This document shows positions 46,845 through 59,352 of a stretch of DNA of 64,000 nucleotides, one piece after another. Made by a program: the position numbers and the translations under genes. Below the pieces are notes generated by a model. That model was not told the DNA's origin. It did no database searches and worked only from the letters and a program-made list of their open reading frames with translations. How positions within the stretch are numbered: the first letter of the stretch is position 1; the number at the start of each line of letters is the position of its first letter. Source of the DNA: Allodiplogaster sudhausi (taxonomy: Eukaryota; Nematoda; Chromadorea; Rhabditida; Diplogasteridae); contig CALZFC010000059.1 of the NCBI GenBank assembly GCA_945643635.1, forward strand, positions 2,463,659-2,527,658. The letters are read 5' to 3'.

Positions 46845-48433
46845 CTATGGCACAGGAAACGGGAGAGTTACGCTAAGAAGCTGGGGCAAGCTAAATCTTG
46901 CGCTTGGTGAGGAGAAGCAGCCGCAAGCAGGGCCGATAATTTTCTGAAATAAATTAGTTATTTCTTGCTTAACCTATTTTACTTACTTATAATCAAACCT
47001 TTTTCTTGCCGCCGAGGCCGGCAGTCGCGACCTCCGTTGCCATGTTGAGATTGCCGAGAACCTCGCCAGCGCCATCAGCCAAGATGCACGGCACCGACGT
47101 GGACGATCTGAGAATCTTTCGATGATTTCTATTTCGATGAACGACAATATCATTTTAATTTTTTCTATATAAATTTAATTTTTTTATATCAATGTCTTAA
47201 TTGATATTATATATTGATTTTATTGATCATTCATAATTTCCACGACCTGATAGCCGCCAGCGCCCGCTTTCGCGGCCGGGAAGGGCTGCCACTTGTAGTC
47301 GAGTCCCTGCTGAAAAGAAAAGAAGTGAACTTGGTTCGTATCTTTTAATGTTGATAATCGCATGTTGCCGGGCGGCGGAAGCGTGATCATCTGGAAGGAG
47401 CCAATCTCTCCGCCCATCACAAGTTGGCCATGACCTGGAAAAGGGGACCAATGTTCCTTCGAAGGTACTAATCTATTCGTTGCTCTGATAGCAACCGGTA
47501 ATGTTTGAAGCGACAAAATAAGAATCTGCTAGCTCGTCTTGCTGACCTTGCCCGACTCGTCCGGGTAGGCGCGTCCGAAGACCGGCTCGCCGTGCTTGTA
47601 CCACAGCGCGACGTACTGCTTCATTGAGCCGCCGCCAGGGGTGCGCAGCTCGCGGTTGTCCGCCTGAATGTATTGTATGTTTTTGAAATTATAAATTATT
47701 TGGTTTTTTTCTCAATTTTGTTTCTGAATTTTATTTCATTAATTTGTCTCCAACCATTATAGGAAGGCTCGGGAATGCGTCGCGGTACTTGAGGTCGACC
47801 CAGACGTCATCGTAGATCTTAACGCCGGTCGGCGGCGGCAGCAGATTGCGGAAGGGCGCGAGGAGGGTCTGAAAGTTTTGTTTTACATTTATTTTCATTA
47901 ATTAATTTATATTGTTCTTTCAGCCTTCCCAATACTGCTCGCTGATTGCTAGAAAGGCGCTCCCCTATCACCTTGGTCTCTCCTCCAGCTTTCTGCTCCG
48001 ATTTTCCATCGTAGCTGATCATCGCAATGTCCGTGGAGAGGTCGTAGTAGCCCACGAGATCCTTGCCCTCCTGCAACTATTTATATTTATCAATGATTTT
48101 CAATTTTATGCTCTTGATTTATTGCTTTCTTTGTGAACTGATCGTTCCACCCGACCTTGCTGCGCATGATGATAGGCACTGAGTTGCCGCAGCGAACGAG
48201 CTCGAGATGCTTCTTCTCATCGTTCTTCGTTGAAATCGGCAGCCATTCGTACCTTCAATTTGAAATATGTTAAGAAAACAAATTCAACGGAGCTTTTAAA
48301 AGAGCTTGCGTTTTTTTTAGCTTTAAAAAAAATATCGGCTTAAAACCGACCAGAATCCCTTGGTCTCGTAGCTGCCGTCGTAGGTGAGCACCTGGATCTG
48401 GCCGCCGAGATCCTTCTTGCCGGTCAGCTCGAC
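46845..48433 (-). pseudogene. DM9/WYKHG-repeat-like protein gene, 5' truncated, two frame breaks
   Basis: Exons, high to low: 48351-48433, 48156-48252, 47972-48070, 47755-47868, 47547-47663, about 47369-47440, 47247-47309, 46999-47107 and 46845-46943. The first five join cleanly: VELTGKKDLGGQIQVLTYDG, YEWLPISTKNDEKKHLELVR, GKDLVGYYDLSTDIAMISYD, VKIYDDVWVDLKYRDAFPSL and VALWYKHGEPVFGRAYPDES. The WYKHGEPVFGRAY box resembles extracellular repeat proteins known from nematodes and the DM9 group. Frame breaks occur after VMANL (near 47425) and before ILADGAGEVLG (near 47080), and one donor near 47369 reads GA instead of GT. The last exon begins KIIGPACGC. The N-terminal exon is missing next to the R2 repeat. 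Role unknown. Confidence 0.5.
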
Positions 48434-48839
48434 CTGGAAAAGTGGGCCTCGTTTTTTCGATTGGAACAAATGTCGCTGAACAATTCCTCCGGATGTTGAT
48501 CGCTTGGAAGTGCAACGCTTGTCAACGCCCCGATATACCTTGGAGTCAGAGTGATATGATGCACGCGAGAGAGTACAGAGATCATGCTTCAAAGAATGCT
48601 AAAGGAGACCGGAGAGAAACTTGAGAACGCGCGAAACACTGAAATTACGCTAAAGGAGTGAGGTTTTTCAACAGGAGAGACGTGAGAGACTCAAAACATC
48701 GTCTCCGCAAAGAAAATGCGATATTACACATTTCCAAGTAGTGCGATTTGCATAGAAAACACACGAGAGTCGCTCTCTGACATGGTCCCTACGGAATTGA
48801 AAGAGGAAGAGGAGGAAGACATGCCGACCCATCACGCGA

Positions 48840-49010
48840 CTTCGAAAGAACGCTGTCACATAGAAAGTAAATGACGTGATTGGAGTTATTGCCGAGGAAA
48901 AGACGAAAGAGATAGACAGAGAAATGTTTGCCTAGCTGTCTGGCGGTCACTTGGACTCGCTGCTGAGCTAGCAGCTGAAGCAGCGTCTCATCCGAGCAAG
49001 TGCATACATA
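48840..49010 (+). repeat. Dispersed repeat R2, copy 2
   Basis: It matches 24520-24690 with small differences (TGTCTGGCGGTCACTTGGAC block). It borders the start of duplication unit 2. Confidence 0.7.
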
Positions 49011-51259
49011 TGAACAACGGGTTCAGACGATTCGGAGGGTTCCAAAAGCATCCGTGCTTATAAATATTGGCCTTGAAATGAACAAAATGTTTTCAATATC
49101 TCATTGGTTTTCTATAGGGACAGAATGGAACTGCCAAAAATCTATAATTTCTAACTATCATGGAATGCGTTATGCAAGATGCGGGCGGAACAATAGAGCA
49201 TTCTTGCAAAATAGAGATTAAAGTTTAGAAATTCGGCTGACAGGTCAAGTCATGGGAAACAGCTCTACAATGAATCCAAAAAAGATGATTGAGAGAGAGA
49301 GATAAGAAGAGAGAAAGAGGGAAATGGAGAGAGAGAGTAAGGGGGAGAGAGAGCAAGAAAGGAAGTTCTAAAATGATGAAGAGATGCAAAGCATTTACTC
49401 CGGAAGAATAAGGCTTGAAGAAGGAATCGCAGAAGGAGAATGAAGATGAAGAGTTCGGAGAGGGCACGACGAAACAGATGGTGCCTCTTCACACACAAAT
49501 GCTTCATTTACTCAACTGCCACTGCCACCTACGAACCGAATGTGAAGGCATGAGAAAAAAGGGAATCTGCTTCAAGCCATGCAAGCAATTTCACTTACAC
49601 GGGCTTTAAAAATTTCATTGGCACTTTTTAAATTGAATATTTTGTTATTGAATTTAAAATGGTTGTCCACCAGGAGAGAATGCGTCTCGGAGTGGTCTGC
49701 GTCCCTCTTTTGGTGCTGTTTCTAGTGTCGCCGGCGTCCGCGTGAATCTCTGTAATTGTCGACAAATTTAGAGACTTCTTCCAGACTCATTCCAATGGAA
49801 CGGACGGCGCTGTTTGTTGCTTTTTCCTCATTGCTTTTTATTCTTGATTTTTGTTTCGTTAACAATTAACAATTAACAACATGTATGCTTGTGCATTTAC
49901 ATCCAATAGGATCTGGTGGCCGCGAAACTAAATTCGACTGAAGTTGATATGGAATTGCTAGGCAAGAGGCTCAAGGAGATCCGCAAGATGGCCATGGAAA
50001 AGCTTGTAAAGTCGGAACAATCGAATATCGTCGGAACTGCGCAACACAAAGCTTCGCTGAAGCAGTTCATCAAGGCATTTTTTTTCTCTTTATCTCCTAC
50101 TATTCCTTCTACAAATATTCCTTAACTTTATTCAGGCTTGAACAATATTCACGTTGTAAAATGACATGAATTAATAGATAAATGAAGAAGAAAAGGAATT
50201 CAGAGATGTTTAGATGGCAACAACTTAAAAATACAATCTTGTTGGAATTCTTTCAGAAGATTCGTAGCCACTTTCCGGCAACTGCCGATTCTGTCGAAGA
50301 GGTGAACGAGAAGGCGAAGGTGGCCGAGAAGTTCTACCAAGGGGACATGCTTCTTGTCAAGTCTCTGCTCTCTCTCTCTCTCTCTATCACAACCTTTCTA
50401 CCTATCATATACTCTCTTTCTTTGCCACACTCTCCAAGTTCCCTCACTCTTTTCAGGGAGCAGTTGGATCTGCTGGATCCCCTTGTTCCTGAAGAAGAGA
50501 AACGAGAGAAGCGTCAAGCCTATAGAGATCACAACTACCCCTACAATACTTGGGGCGACACGGTCTACTACAACTTCGAAGCGTCTCTCCGTCAGTTCTT
50601 TGCACTCTCTCTCACTCAATTTCTCAATCTCTCCATCTCTCAAACTCTTCTATTTTTCTCTTCAGCCCCGAAGGCTATTCATGCAAGCCAACTCGCGATG
50701 GCCTTCTGGCAGAAGAACACCTGCATAAACTTCGTCCGGAGCGCGACTGCACCAAATAGAGTCTGCAGAAAAAAAAATGAGAAAGAGAGAGAGAGTGAAT
50801 AATAGAGTGAGACAGACAGAGAAAGATTGTGGGGAGAAGGACAGACGAAGAAAGATAGGGTCAAGATTCATCGAGTTGCAGATCAACTTCTTCCAAGGTA
50901 AGGGCTGCTTCTCCTACGTTGGCATGATTCCCTTGGGGAGGGATGCGAAAACATCAGTGCTTGAGAGAGAAGCGAGAGAGTGCGAGATGGAAAGAGAGGA
51001 AGAGAGAGTGTGGAGAGCGAGAGAAAGAAAAGGATAGAGAGAGAGAGTGAGAGAGAGAGAGCGAGAGAGTGAGAAGAGTGAGAGAGAGAGTGAGAGAGAG
51101 AGTGTGTGAGAGAGAGAGTATTGCAGTTCCGGAATGCAGCTCACGAGGTCGGCCATGCCCTTGGCTTCTTCCACGAGCACTCCCGCGTTGACCGCGATTA
51201 CTGTCGATACCGGAAACATTAAAGTCAGTTAATATTTTTGATATTCTTCCTTCTGGCAG

Positions 51260-51860
51260 TATCTCTTCATCTTTCTCTTTCTCTCTCCCTCTCTTTCTCT
51301 CTCCCTCTCTTTCTCTCTCTCATTCTCTTCCTCTCTCCCTCTCTTTCTCTCTCCCTCTCTTTCTCTCTCATTCTCTTCCTCTCTCCCTCTCTTTCTCTCT
51401 CCCTCTCTTTCTCTCTCATTCTCTTCCTCTCTCCCTCTCTTTCTCTCTCCCTCTCTTTCTCTCTCCCTCTCTTTCTCTCTCATTCTCTTCCTCTCTCCCT
51501 CTCTTTCTCTCTCCCTCTCTTTCTCTCTCATTCTCTTCCTCTCTCCCTCTCTTTCTCTCTCCCTCTCTTTCTCTCTTATTCTCTTCCTCTCTCCCTCTCT
51601 TTCTCTCTCCCTCTCTTTCTCTCTCATTCTCTTCCTCTCTCCCTCTCTTTCTCTCTCCCTCTCTTTCTCTCTTCCTCTCTTTCTCTCTCCCTCTCTTTCT
51701 CTCTCCCTCTCTTTCTCTCTCATTCTCTTCCTCTCTCCCTCTCTTTCTCTCTCCCTCTCTTTCTCTCTCATTCTCTTCCTCTCTCCCTCTCTTTCTCTCT
51801 CCCTCTCTTTCTCTCTCCCTCTCTTTCTCTCTCATTCTCTTCCTCTCTCCCTCTCTCTCT
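51260..51860 (+). repeat. CT-rich tandem array in intron 7 of astacin C
   Basis: Units such as CTCATTCTCTTCCTCTCTCC and CTCTTTCTCTCTCCCTCT alternate for 600 bp. It is open in several frames only because it lacks stop codons; it is not a gene. Confidence 0.9.
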
Positions 51861-52239
51861 CTCTCCATCATACTTCTGTTTAGCCGAACTTGACTGATCA
51901 ATTCGACAAGGAATCATCGGCAACCAACTTCAATTATGGCTTTCCTTATGACTACGGTAGTATCATGCACTACGCAGCAACGATGTCAGTTGATTTATCA
52001 CTCATTTACTATGTTTCCTTTTTTCTGTCTCAGCTTCTCTCTCTCTCTTTCTCTCTCTCTTTCTTCCTCTCTCACTCTCAATGATTGCAGTGCCTCGAAG
52101 AATAATGTTCCTACGATGGTTGCCCGCATGCCGCAGTACCAGGATACGATGGGATCACACATCGTCTCCTTCATCGACATATCCATGATGAACGAGCACT
52201 ACAAATGCAAAGGTGGCAACAATCATTTCGAAGGGGGCC

Positions 52240-53085
52240 ATCGATTACTCCCCCACTCCAACCACCCCCTCCCCCCTGACTTCCCTCCTCTGCAGCTCGA
52301 TTACTCCCCCACTCCAACCACCCCCTCCCCCCTGACTTCCCTCCTCTGCAGCTCGATTACTCCCCCACTCCAACCACCCCCTCCCCCCTGACTTCCCTCC
52401 TCTGCAGCTCGATTACTCCCCCACTCCAACCACCCCCTCCCCCCTGACTTCCCTCCTCTGCAGCTCGATTACTCCCCCACTCCAACCACCCCCTCCCCCC
52501 TGACTTCCCTCCTCTGCAGCTCGATTACTCCCCCACTCCAACCACCCCCTCCCCCCTGACTTCCCTCCTCTGCAGCTCGATTACTCCCCCACTCCAACCA
52601 CCCCCTCCCCCCTGACTTCCCTCCTCTGCAGCTCGATTACTCCCCCACTCCAACCACCCCCTCCCCCCTGACTTCCCTCCTCTGCAGCTCGATTACTCCC
52701 CCACTCCAACCACCCCCTCCCCCCTGACTTCCCTCCTCTGCAGCTCGATTACTCCCCCACTCCAACCACCCCCTCCCCCCTGACTTCCCTCCTCTGCAGC
52801 TCGATTACTCCCCCACTCCAACCACCCCCTCCCCCCTGACTTCCCTCCTCTGCAGCTCGATTACTCCCCCACTCCAACCACCCCCTCCCCCCTGACTTCC
52901 CTCCTCTGCAGCTCGATTACTCCCCCACTCCAACCACCCCCTCCCCCCTGACTTCCCTCCTCTGCAGCTCGATTACTCCCACACTCCAACCACCCCCTCC
53001 CCCTGACTTCCCTCCTCTGCAGCTCGATTACTCCCCCACTCCAACCACCCCCTCCCCCCTGACTTCCCTCCTCTGCAGCTCGATG
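52240..53085 (+). repeat. 56-bp minisatellite, about 15 units, each ending in a splice acceptor
   Basis: Each unit runs CTCGATTACTCCCCCACTCC, then AACCACCCCCTCCCCCCTGA, then CTTCCCTCCTCTGCAG. The last three parts are the pyrimidine tract and AG of the exon 10 acceptor, so the array holds about 15 copies of TCTGCAG|CTCGAT. Copy A has one unit. One unit is 55 bp and has ACAC for CCCC. Confidence 0.9.
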
Positions 53086-53459
53086 TGCTAGCTCGCGAAC
53101 GGTGTGTAAGAATGGCGGATTTCCTCATCCGAGGGATTGTTCAAAGTGCCTTTGCCCAGCTGGATACAGCGGAAACACTTGCACGCAAAGAGTAAGAGGA
53201 TTTGGACAGAATGATTTGAATGAGAGGGAGAGGAGGGAGAGAAAGAGTGTGAGAGAGTGAAGGAAAGAGAGAGAGAGAGAGTGAGAGAGAGAGAGAGAGT
53301 GAGAGAGAGAGAAGGGAGCAGCGGGTTTTCTTCAGCCGAAGGGTTGTGGTACGACACTGACGGCGACGTCGACACCTCAGACAGTGAATGGAAAAGTCCA
53401 AGTCGGAAACTCTATGCAAGACATGTTCGAGTTCTGCAACTGGCTCATTCAGGTCTCGG

Positions 53460-53498
<39 letters not shown>

Positions 53499-54740
53499 TT
53501 GAGAGAGAAAGATAGATAGAGAGAGCAAGTTCGAGAGAGAGAGAGCGAGAGAGAGGGAGAGAGGGAGAGAGCGAGAGAGAGAGTGAGAGAAAGCGAGAGA
53601 GAGAGCGAGAAGCTAGGGAGAACCTAAGTTTATATAGAAACATAATTTAAATAATTAAGGCTCCGGCGGGTCGTAAAATCAAGGCAACAATTAGTGCGTA
53701 CAGGCAAATTGTGTGCCAAGAAGGATGCACCCATGGGGGAGTCGAATTGAAGTGGCAGGCAAACCCGCAACAGACTGGCTCGCGGTCAGCACTTTCATCC
53801 CTTTCTTATCTCATTTTCTCTCTCTTTCTGTGTCTCTCTCTCGTTCTCCCCGCCTGTCTGTCTCTCTCTCTTTTTTTTCTCTCTCTCTCTCTCTTTCTCC
53901 TTTTCTCGCCTCTTGAAATGTTATATAAAACGTGCAGCTACTGCTGCAATATGGATGTCGGGAGTCGGTGATTTCGGAAGGCAACGTCCTTCCCATCATT
54001 GGCTTTAGCCGACTGTCTACTGTGCAATTCAGCATTCAGTACGTCCTTGTATAAGGTGAGAATGTCTCCTCAAAATTAACATTAACCCATTTTCAAGTTA
54101 AAAATACAAATAGTGCTTCACTTCTACGATTACTTTGAGATGCGGCAGGGCGAAATGTTGCTGTGACATTCTTCCTGTGAACCATGTATTCACCATAAAT
54201 ATTTTTCTATTTATCTTGAGATATTTATACAGACTATGATGAGTAAAGAATGCAAGAAGGAAAGAATGATCGGGTCAAGAGTGGTTTGATATGAGAAGGG
54301 GAGGATCTAGAACGTCAGCGGCAGTGATATAGAGCGAGGTTGAAAGGGGACGCAGGCTGCCCAGTCAGGGGCAGCGTCCTTTCTTGGTAGATGATGCTGC
54401 TGACAGTCCGGTCCAACATTGTTGGGTCCGAAATTAATCCGATTAATCCGATTAAAAGGATTAATTAAATTAATTCAAATAATTCAAACTGGAACTGCGA
54501 AGTGCTGATGACATGCCGTGCGATTTCCTCGGGCTTTCTATGTCTTTTTTCATAGCACATAACCCTGGAAAAAACGTTTTCCAAAATATGGCTAAATGAC
54601 AAAGATCTGACAATTTGACAAAGCTACGCTGTTTAGTGGAATTTTTTAGTGTTCGGCTGAGAAACGAGCTGGCTGAATCCAGCAGGCTAACTACAAACAA
54701 CAAATTTGAGTGAAATTTGCTGAGCGCTTCTTATTTTGTT

Positions 54741-54778
<38 letters not shown>

Positions 54779-54929
54779 GGTCAGGATTTGAAAAACAAGA
54801 ATGCTCATTATCGATTTTCTCATTGTTGTCTTATGTAAATTGCTTTAACTCTGTAACTAAACCAATAAATCATGCACTCGATTTGTACTTGAAATGTTTG
54901 CATGATTACGCGAAAATAATTAAATAATT

Positions 54930-55084
54930 TCATAATTTCTCGCCAACTCCATTTTCTTCTTCCTTCTCATTCATCTGAGCTTCTTCCTTGGCGACCGGTC
55001 GACTCTCCTCCCCGCAACCTCGCTTCGTCTGCTTCGGTCTGAAGGCGCTTTTGCTCGGCGCGCTCAGCGCCGCAATACTCGCGC
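54930..55084 (-). CDS. Possible terminal exon, copy of 39407-39561
   Basis: The same 155-nt open exon after a TAG acceptor: ASIAALSAPSKSAFRPKQTK, tail EEENGVGEKL. Several replacements against copy 1 but no stop or indel. Confidence 0.3.
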
Positions 55085-55558
55085 CTACTTCCACATCATC
55101 AAGGTATCTTTAAAGTAATGCATTTATTCTATGTATAAAGGAAAAAAAGTTTAGACTGAATTTGAGAAAGAGAGAACGAGAAAAGAGAGAAAGTGAAAGC
55201 AGGGGGAAGACGAATAGGTAAACAGGGTAGGAATACCGTTTAGTATGGACTAGGTAAAACCGAACAATAGAAATATGGGGTGATAAGGAAAGCCTGAATG
55301 GTTACACTTAAGCAATTCCTGACAGTGAAGCACCTTACGAATCGAGGATTTTTATTATTCCATTGTTTTATTAATGCCAATCATGGACATCAAAAAAACC
55401 TTATAATTTAACCGTTTCCAGTATTGCTTTAAAGCTTTCTTGAAAACCTCAAACAATTCATTCCCCCTCAATTAAACAGTCAATTTAACTAACCATAAGA
55501 TAGTAGAAAAACAAACATATAATTTCCTTCCATGACGCCTTTCTTTTCAGCGACGAGA

Positions 55559-57832
55559 ATGACCAGCTGCGATCTGTGCGGTAAAACATTTAACCAACCG
55601 ATCGACTTATACTACCATCTCAAGCAGAAACACGGAGAACACGAAGCAGCGATTGCAGTTCGTCTGCAGACTCATAGACAAGGTTAAATTTTTTTGGAAA
55701 AGGAGCGCAGCGAGAAAGCAAAGTTGCAATTTAGCAGTACCAATTTGAAATGGATGATACTAATTTGAGATCGCAGTGCTAACATGAAACATCAGTGCTA
55801 ATATGAAGTAGCAGTGCTAATATGAAGTAGTAGTGCTAATATGAAATATAGCAGTGCTAATATGAAAAAGCAGTGCTAAGTGTGTCGTTCTCTTTTCAGT
55901 GTTGAGACTGGTCAGCTGCGATCTGTGCGGGAAGGCATTTGGCAAAAAGTGCAACCTGAACAGTCATTTCAAGAGAGTGCACAGCGACAACGAAGCAGCC
56001 GTCTCATCTTGTACGAATGGCGCTTCCGTGCCGTGCTTCGTTCTCGGGTGTCCTTGGATGGGCATGGCATACCCGTTCGTTTCTTCTTTTCGATTCCTTT
56101 ATATGCTCCTGTTTCCAATCAATACTTTAGCAACATAAATAGGTGTTCTTCCCACAAATCTTTGGGATTATGAATGGTTCATGCTTCCAGAGATCTCTGT
56201 GATCATGCAGCTGCTGCGCACGCTGAACTGGATGACTTCTCCATGAAGCGCGCGCAGTTCAGAAACGCCGAAGAACACCAGGTTAGCAGGAAAGCCGACG
56301 GCCTAGACAAACATTTTCAGAGTCATCCTTCTCGGTAAAAAAAATTTTATCCCTCACTCATCCTTCCTCTGGGGCGTTCCTCCTAGTCTCCATATCGAGG
56401 ACGCCCAATTTGGAAACTAGGACTGAAGCGCATCTCTGCCATGTGGACATGTTGTTTTCTTCAGAAATGGCTCGATGACGACATCGAAGGCTGCAAAACT
56501 TGGTCGATGGTTTGCCGTCGCAAGATTCTACACTACCAGAAGAAGGTATTCAGCAGCGAATACTTTGTCCAGCAGAGCTTAAATAGGTCTATCGTTTACC
56601 AGGGATACTCCCATAAAATGATCCTGGAAAACCTACATACCCTCCCGAAAAAATGCATAAAAAACTCGAAATAATCTGATTTTCGGAACATTTTTGGGCC
56701 TTTCTGTGCGGCCAACAAAATTTAAAGGGAGAGAGTATTTAAAACGGACTGTCGCTCCGAGCCGCTATTTAGCCTTATTTCTCTTTCTTTGTTCGTATTT
56801 TCAGGTACAGGTGATGAAGTATTTCAAATGTGTTATTTCAGGTGCTTGTGAGGTTTCTGAGATGTAAGTGGGAAAAGAGCGAGCGTGCGCGTACTCATCG
56901 AGACGTTTCTTTTGTCAAGGATGAATTCATCTGCCCGTCGTATTGCACGGCAAGCTGTTATGGATCTTCTCTTTTAGCCGTCTGTCAAATTGCGAGAGAA
57001 AATAAACATATTTTTTATCCCAATATGTATTATCTCTCATTTTAAGGAGCGCTATTACATGGATGGATCAGTGTCGGTAGAATACTCAATTGGACACTTT
57101 CACGAGGCAAGATCAATTCAACGGCCCATGTTCGGAGTCCACAAGAAATCCGAGGGTGCTCTGCCGCGAGCGAATGATGGCATTGAGTACAAAGTAAGGA
57201 ATATTTTACTATTAGGACAGAAAGTTTTTTTGATACATCGGCTACTAGAACTTGTGTTTGAGGAATAGATTCCCTCAAAATTCGTAATTCATTTTATTTA
57301 CCTTTGCTTTCTCTATGTAATTTGTAAACTACTGTTCTACAGAGTCATCCAAAGCCGATCGATTCTCGTGATTCCCATAACTTCCAAGCAGAAGATGACG
57401 AAACTCCGGAATGTGCTGACTCAGAAGACCAGGAAAAGGAGCAACAGGGCAAGAAGGAGATAGACGTCAGTTCTATTAAGTTGCGAAATAACAAGGTATT
57501 TCATTGTATTAGAATAGTACTGTTTACCAATAAAGAGAATACTGTTTCGCGATGTTCATAATAATGATGCTTAAACGATTTAAAATATATCTTTTCTTAT
57601 TTCCCAATAAAAAAATAATGTCTGATCACCTCTAACCTCTTGTTCTCCTTAAGAAAGTCAACAGATTAAAGAAATAAAAGAAAAAGAAAAGAAAAATGAT
57701 TGATTATTTTAGGCCGAAATCCATCATAAACTGCAATCCGTCGAAGCGATGGAAGATTTGAAGAATCGTCAAGAAGCGCAAGAGCGTCGTATCCAGGAAG
57801 CGCTCATCAGAAAGCACTTCCTCTCCTCTTGA
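55559..57832 (+). CDS. C2H2 zinc-finger protein, 342 aa, copy 2, intact
   Basis: Probably a nuclear DNA- or RNA-binding protein. Exons 55559-55682, 55900-56074, 56191-56281, 56465-56545, 56842-56979, 57047-57193, 57343-57495 and 57713-57832 sum to 1029 nt with all phases closed. Finger 1: CDLCGKTF … HLKQKH. Finger 2: CDLCGKAFGKKC … HFKRVH. A third, atypical finger spans the second intron: CFVLGC (Cys-x4-Cys), 12 residues, then HAAAAH (His-x4-His). Later parts: KWLDDDIEGCKTWSMVCRRK, a Cys-rich stretch CPSYCTASC, an acidic segment, and a charged helix EDLKNRQEAQERRIQEALIR at the end. The start may be ATG at 55532 (unspliced) or ATG at 55559 after a TTTTCAG acceptor, which I prefer. Not assigned to a known factor. 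Confidence 0.75.
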
Positions 57833-58517
57833 AGTTCTCGGCATTCCTGAATGCTGCTCTTCCCCATGAGTTACGATGTCTACAGAAACATCAACAAATA
57901 ACTTACTTCCTCTTTGAGATTCTTCAGTCAATTTCTTCATTCTCTTGTACTGTAATAGTGAAACGTCAAATGTATATATAGATTATTCTGTGAATACACC
58001 TCTATTCTTATCATGTGTTTTAGTAGTTGTTATCTTAAGGTTGTTTTTTAATCTGCCCCATTATATGTATGTGTCTTAAACCTGCGCCGTTTTCTTATAG
58101 CAGTGCTATTGCTGTAAGGCAACATTCTTTGTCTGCTTCAATATTTTTTTTTGTAGACTGGGTAATGTGATAGATAAAATTGTTTCTTCGGCTGAAGTTC
58201 CTTCTTTTTGGCAAAATGTATACAGAGTGCAGTGTATTCGTAGAGGAACGGTGATGAGACGATTGAGCGGTCAGTGAGACGAAGAGAAACATAATCTCAC
58301 GGCTCACATCAGTCGAATAGGTTGAGGAATAGGCAGAGAGAGCGAGAGGAAGGAAAATTACGGAATGGAAGAAGAGATCATTGAAGGTAGCTAATTAACA
58401 ATAAATAAGAGGCAGAGATGCACATATCTCATGACTTTTTTTTATGCGTCTATATATATATTTTTATAGATTTGTTTTCGATTGTATTTCCTTGTCTCTT
58501 TCCAACCATGCACGAGC

Positions 58518-58589
58518 GGCGACCATCCACAAGTTGCAAGGGCATGAGGCAGGAAAGTGCCATTCGTTGCATTCCTTGCCCTCCGGCAT
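58518..58589 (-). CDS. Short Cys-rich exon, copy 2
   Basis: The ATG follows TTTTTTCTAG directly: MPEGKECNEWHFPASCPCNL, then WMVAA. It keeps the four Cys of the copy at 42387-42470. Possibly part of an undetected small gene. Confidence 0.3.
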
Positions 58590-59352
58590 CTAGAAAAAAA
58601 AATAAATTCATTGTTAATTGCCACTGGCACTTGGAAGAAACAAATCAGGAGAACTTTTCTCAGAGCATGCCATAAATTAAAGCGCATAATTTAAAGCGCT
58701 TAATTTTATATATCAATTTAGTGAGAGAGTCACCATATGAATAAGAATCTTGTTGTAAGGCCACTACAATTTTACAATCACACTAAATTGTACAAACTTT
58801 ATGTTAGAATTAATTTATTTTTCTCTAAACGTGTGATCGAATTAAAAGTGTGACATGCTTTGTGTCAAGATTGTGTCTCGTTTTCGCATTCTGTCTTAAT
58901 TGTAGACATATGATATCTTCACATACTATGTACATGCATATGTGAATGAACATTAGTTGCCAGACTACGGGTATGATGAAGTGAGAAAGACAGATGTATG
59001 TAGATTGAGAGAACGAGAGGGATATGGAGGGAGAGAGATAAAAAAGAACGCGATGTCTAACGAAAACATGTAATTATCGGGACAATGGTTTTGTATGAAG
59101 AGTTGACTTCCCTCCGTGGTCTTTCGTCTCCTACACGTTGGCTGTACATCTGATTGTCATTCATTTACGATTAGATATCATTGAAAAATGATGTCTAATT
59201 AGGTAATATAAGAAATTAAAATTTACTTGAAACATCTTCCTTTCCACTGATTGAACTTTTCTCAGAGATTTCTATAAGAAGTATAATTTTTACTAAAAAT
59301 ATTCCTTTCCATCGACTGAATGAAGAGATTTCTCAAAGATTTCTAGTCAAAG

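Larger units (their letters stand above)
49680..54054 (+). pseudogene. Astacin copy C, dead
   Basis: All 13 exons of the family can be found, but at least four lesions are visible. A TGA ends the signal peptide (49743). Exon 6 lacks about 19 nt around the GGHQLL stretch. Exon 7 has an 8-nt deletion just after the zinc motif [19 protein letters not shown]. The last exon is shifted after CCNMDVG and stops. The EGF and CUB exons are otherwise well kept. Intron 7 has swollen into a 600-bp CT array, and intron 9 into a 56-bp minisatellite. Confidence 0.85.

Noticed and set aside
51238..51897. 219-aa frame of Ser/Leu/Phe on plus and Glu/Arg on minus
   Set aside because: It is the CT tandem array of intron 7 in astacin C, open only because the repeat lacks stops.
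52240..53085. CRISPR-like array
   Set aside because: The 56-bp units are contiguous with no spacers, and the sequence is an intron minisatellite.
56282..56334. Extension of zinc-finger exon 3 (KADGLDKHFQSHPSR)
   Set aside because: It reads well, but adding these 53 nt breaks the phase to the next exon; without it the whole model closes.
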